From Paracoccaceae bacterium (GTDB lineage: Bacteria > Pseudomonadota > Alphaproteobacteria > Rhodobacterales > Rhodobacteraceae): a DNA stretch of 64,000 nt. The stretch is taken from NCBI GenBank assembly GCA_947504705.1, contig CANNIA010000012.1, positions 1-64,000 on the forward strand, in the 5' to 3' direction. The notes beneath the pieces were generated by a model. It did not search any database, was not told the origin of the DNA, and saw only the letters and a list, made by a program, of their open reading frames with translations. The position numbers and the translations under genes were made by a program. This document shows, one piece after another, positions 61,933 to 64,000 of the stretch. The number at the start of each line of letters is the position of its first letter. The stretch's first letter is position 1.

Positions 61933-62812
61933 GCCGCGACATCTGCACGGCAAGGATACCTGCCATCGCGATCAGCACTCCGGCAATGTCGGTCTTGCTG
62001 ATCGCTTCGCCCAGCAGCATCGCCGAGATTGTGACGCCAAAGAACGGGTTCATGAAGTGAAAGGTCGAGGCACGGACGGCCCCCACCCGTTTCACCAGCG
62101 CGAACCACAGGATCGTGGCGGTCAGGCCGGGGATGAAGATCTGATAGACGAACGCCAACAGCAGCGGCAGACTGGGCGTAACATGCCAAGGCTCGGTCAC
62201 CAGCGCCGCCACGGCAAGCGCAGCTGAGCCGACCCACATCTGCAACCCCACGACCATCAGCAGGTTCCCTCCGGCGGAAACCGAGCGCACCGTTAGCGTG
62301 GCAACCGCCAGCGCAGTCGCGCCAATGACGCAAAGTGCGATCCCCATCGGATCAGCCCCCCCAGTCACCCGTGTTCCCATCACCAGCGCCACCCCAGCAA
62401 AGCCAAGGGCAAGGCCAAGCTGGCCCAAGGGCGGCACCCGGTCGCGCCCCAGAGCCCAGCCAAGTGCTGCGACGATCAGCGGCATCGACGAGGCGATGAT
62501 CGAGGCGACTGAGGCTTCGACCCACTGCAGCGCGACGAAGTTCAGGCCCAGATACAGCGCGTTCTGGCAGAGGCCAAAGACCATGACCGACAGTGCGATG
62601 GGACGCGTCAGCCGCCAGCTTTGACCCAAAGCGCGCGCGACGATTACCGCGATCAGGCCGGAAATCGCAAAGCGGATCGTCAGTGCCCACAGGGGCGGCG
62701 CATAGGTCACGATCACCCGCGCCGTGGCGAAGGCCGAGGACCACATGACGGAAAAAGCCATCCCCATGCCAAGGGCTGCAAGATCAAGGCGTGGGGCGGA
62801 TTGGCTGGACAT
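61895..62812 (-). CDS. EamA/DMT-family transporter
   Basis: A 305-residue inner-membrane protein with ten hydrophobic segments in two EamA repeats (about residues 12-145 and 155-290; FSVMWSSAFATARV and the second-half MNPFFGVTISAMLLGE). Most members export metabolites or amino acids; substrate unknown. Downstream of the VOC gene on the same strand with a 42-base gap. Confidence 0.9.
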   Translation of the reverse strand: MSSQSAPRLDLAALGMGMAFSVMWSSAFATARVIVTYAPPLWALTIRFAISGLIAVIVARALGQSWRLTRPIALSVMVFGLCQNALYLGLNFVALQWVEASVASIIASSMPLIVAALGWALGRDRVPPLGQLGLALGFAGVALVMGTRVTGGADPMGIALCVIGATALAVATLTVRSVSAGGNLLMVVGLQMWVGSAALAVAALVTEPWHVTPSLPLLLAFVYQIFIPGLTATILWFALVKRVGAVRASTFHFMNPFFGVTISAMLLGEAISKTDIAGVLIAMAGILAVQMSRLRPPPASPDPAA

Positions 62813-62854
62813 GGCCCCTGTGTCGCAGGTCGCCCAGATCGGAGCAAGAGGGCG

Positions 62855-63214
62855 TCAGGCCGGCGGCTGCCACAACTCGATCGGCGTGCCTTCCGGGTCG
62901 TGGATGCGGGCGAAGACGCCATAGGACCCATCTCCGTCCCACTCCGCCCGCGTCTCGACCGCGATGCCAGCGGCCTGCAAGGCGGCGATCAAGCCGGGCA
63001 GATCATCGACCCGCAGGTTCAGCATCCAGTGCTTCTCTGCCGGAAAGTAATCGGTGTCGGCAGCGAACGGGGAAAACACTGTTGGCCCGGCTTCTTGCAT
63101 CCAGACCGCGACATCCGGCTGGGTGATGCCAAGATGCCGCTGATACCAGTCAGCAGTCGCCGCCGGATCCCGCACCCGAAAAAAGATGCCGCCTATCCCC
63201 GTAACCTTGGCCAT
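62855..63214 (-). CDS. VOC-family (glyoxalase-like) protein
   Basis: A 119-residue protein with two beta-alpha-beta-beta-beta modules: VTGIGGIFFRVRDPAATADWY and the second with RVDDLPGLIAALQAAGI and DPEGTPIELWQP, whose glutamate is a typical metal ligand. Reaction unknown: glyoxalase, fosfomycin-resistance and dioxygenase members share the fold. ATG 63214 has GGAGG seven bases upstream. Confidence 0.83.
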   Translation of the reverse strand: MAKVTGIGGIFFRVRDPAATADWYQRHLGITQPDVAVWMQEAGPTVFSPFAADTDYFPAEKHWMLNLRVDDLPGLIAALQAAGIAVETRAEWDGDGSYGVFARIHDPEGTPIELWQPPA

Positions 63215-63230
63215 CCCAAACCTCCAATGC

Positions 63231-63258
63231 AAAAGGGCCGCCCCACGGGCGACCCTTT
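63231..63258 (-). terminator. Intrinsic terminator of the HU gene
   Basis: AAAAGGG(C)CGCC and GGCG(A)CCCTTT arms around a short loop (63231-63258), with a T-run at the 3' side on the minus strand. It is about 26 bases downstream of the HU stop and just upstream of the VOC ribosome site, separating the two. Confidence 0.7.
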
Positions 63259-63283
63259 CACAAATTCAGGTCGTCGCGAAGGC

Positions 63284-63571
63284 TTAGCCGTTCACGACAT
63301 CCTTCAGCGCCTTTGCGATGGCGAACTTGACTTGGCGGTCAGCGGGCTTTTTCATCTGCTCGCCCGTTGCCGGGTTGCGCACCATCCGCTCGGGGCGGGC
63401 CTTGCAGGCCACCTTGCCGAGGCCGGGCAGCGTGATCGAGCCACCGGCAGCCACTTCCTTTGCCACAACCGCAGCGATGCCATCCAAAGCGGCATTGGCG
63501 GTCTTCTTGTCAGAGCCCATGGCTTCGGCCAGAGCAGCGACGAGCTGGGTCTTGGTCATCGGTTTGGACAT
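63284..63571 (-). CDS. HU-family nucleoid DNA-binding protein
   Basis: A 95-residue histone-like protein: MTKTQLVAALAEAMGSDKK helix pair, GSITLPGLGKVACK beta region, the DNA-binding arm RPERMVRNPATGEQMK and the closing KFAIAKALKDVV helix. The arm proline is present in RNPATGE. ATG 63571 has AGGGA upstream. The 30 codons open before it lack similarity. Confidence 0.93.
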   Translation of the reverse strand: MSKPMTKTQLVAALAEAMGSDKKTANAALDGIAAVVAKEVAAGGSITLPGLGKVACKARPERMVRNPATGEQMKKPADRQVKFAIAKALKDVVNG

Positions 63572-63829
63572 TGGTTCATCCCTTATGTTGTTCTTAGCAA
63601 GTAAACTGCCCACGAAAATCGGGCCAACTGTTTCGTAGAAACGAGTCCTCTCCCCAGACACACAGTTTTCTGCCGAAGATCAAGCACAGAACGGCGAAAA
63701 GGCCAAGAAACGGGCAGTTTTCGCCGATTCAAAGCGTGTCAGGCTTCGATGGAATCGAAAATCGCTGCCTCTCGCCTTCGCTCGACCGCGTTTTCCGATA
63801 GGTGCGTTTCAATCAAAACCGGACAGTCT

Positions 63830-64000
63830 CTAAAGGAACGCCGTCTCTTCAAAGCTGCGCAGTTTCCGGCTGTGAAGGCGCGATATCGGCGTCTCGCGCA
63901 GCCGTTCCATCGCGCGGATACCGATCTGAAGATGACGGCTGACCTGCGTCTTGTAAAAGTCGCTGGCCATGCCGGGCAGCTTCAACTCGCCATGCAAGGG
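63830..64000 (-). CDS. amn: AMP nucleosidase, C-terminal fragment (gene runs off the window)
   Basis: The last 56 codons of a gene whose 5' part lies beyond 64000. The tail LHGELKLPGMASDFYK, HLQIGIRAMERLRE and RLHSRKLRSFEETAFL closely parallels the C-terminus of E. coli Amn as I recall it (HGEIKLPGQA, SEHLQIG, RLHSRKLRTF). Amn splits AMP into adenine and ribose 5-phosphate. No terminator is obvious downstream; the 258 bases to HU contain only the HU promoter region. Confidence 0.72.
   Translation of the reverse strand, partial: PLHGELKLPGMASDFYKTQVSRHLQIGIRAMERLRETPISRLHSRKLRSFEETAFL

Noticed and set aside
63572-63829. Possible small gene between HU and the amn fragment
   Set aside because: No start with ribosome site giving a coherent protein; AT-richer DNA here fits the HU promoter.
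1-64000. CRISPR arrays, insertion sequences, prophage or defence systems
   Set aside because: No regularly spaced direct repeats with unique spacers, no transposase, integrase or phage structural genes, and no recognisable defence proteins were found.

Overview
The window is a high-GC chromosomal segment from an alphaproteobacterium, most likely a member of the Rhodobacterales (Rhodobacter/Tabrizicola/Gemmobacter-like). The gene families support this: petABC with Rhodobacter-like cytochrome c1, CobP, CoaBC-dut-MoeB order, a DUF1523 protein, N-terminally zinc-ribboned DinB and families of short dispersed intergenic repeats. There is no prophage, insertion sequence, CRISPR array or rRNA operon; one tRNA (Val-GAC) and one riboswitch (TPP) are present. 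Species assignment is inference.

Layout. 1-9.5 kb: housekeeping and miscellaneous enzymes (cobP, ChaC, coaBC, dut, a membrane-anchored MoeB/ThiF protein, amidase, secreted endonuclease/exonuclease/phosphatase, GNAT, DODA dioxygenase). 9.7-13.8 kb: an amino-acid ABC binding protein and permease followed by a fused aconitase X, probably for cis-3-hydroxy-L-proline use; no ATPase is present. 14.2-16.7 kb: M3 peptidase and MgtC-like protein. 16.7-25.6 kb: the main accessory feature, a GlxA/CdhR-type regulator divergent from an eight-gene, tightly overlapped operon. The operon can account for gamma-butyrobetaine or crotonobetaine going through carnitinyl-CoA and carnitine to glycine betaine: NDP-forming CoA ligase, acyl-CoA dehydrogenase, CaiD hydratase, carnitine dehydrogenase/thioesterase fusion, beta-keto acid cleavage enzyme and an SDR. 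Two unrecognised small membrane proteins are built into it by four-base start/stop overlaps. 25.6-28.3 kb: NTF2-like, OsmC and GMC oxidoreductase.

28.3-38.5 kb: the conserved gshB-yraN-rsmI cluster divergent from a penicillin-binding-protein activator and glnD, then a 52-residue secreted microprotein too short for routine gene calling, murJ, a rhomboid-fold protein lacking both catalytic residues, and trpS. 38.6-42.3 kb: the selenium tRNA-modification pair mnmH and an NADH-dehydrogenase-like/SelD fusion, converging on each other. 42.7-45.8 kb: a Sel1-repeat protein made of near-identical 108-bp units and four small membrane-protein genes. 45.97-49.3 kb: TPP riboswitch plus thiBPQ with terminator. 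49.4-52.2 kb: petABC for the cytochrome bc1 complex. 52.6-64 kb: PAP2 phosphatase, two GSTs, PaiB-like protein, rpmJ, tRNA-Val, N-formylglutamate amidohydrolase-like protein, alpha/beta hydrolase, dinB, an unusual ferredoxin-FNR-globin-zinc-ribbon fusion, a WYL regulator with a probable operator, EamA transporter, VOC protein, HU, and the 3' end of amn running off the window.

Five kinds of short dispersed repeats or hairpins occupy many of the longer intergenic gaps. The best candidates for new biology are the carnitine/butyrobetaine operon with its embedded membrane proteins, the Fer2-FNR-globin fusion, the dead rhomboid and the secreted microprotein.
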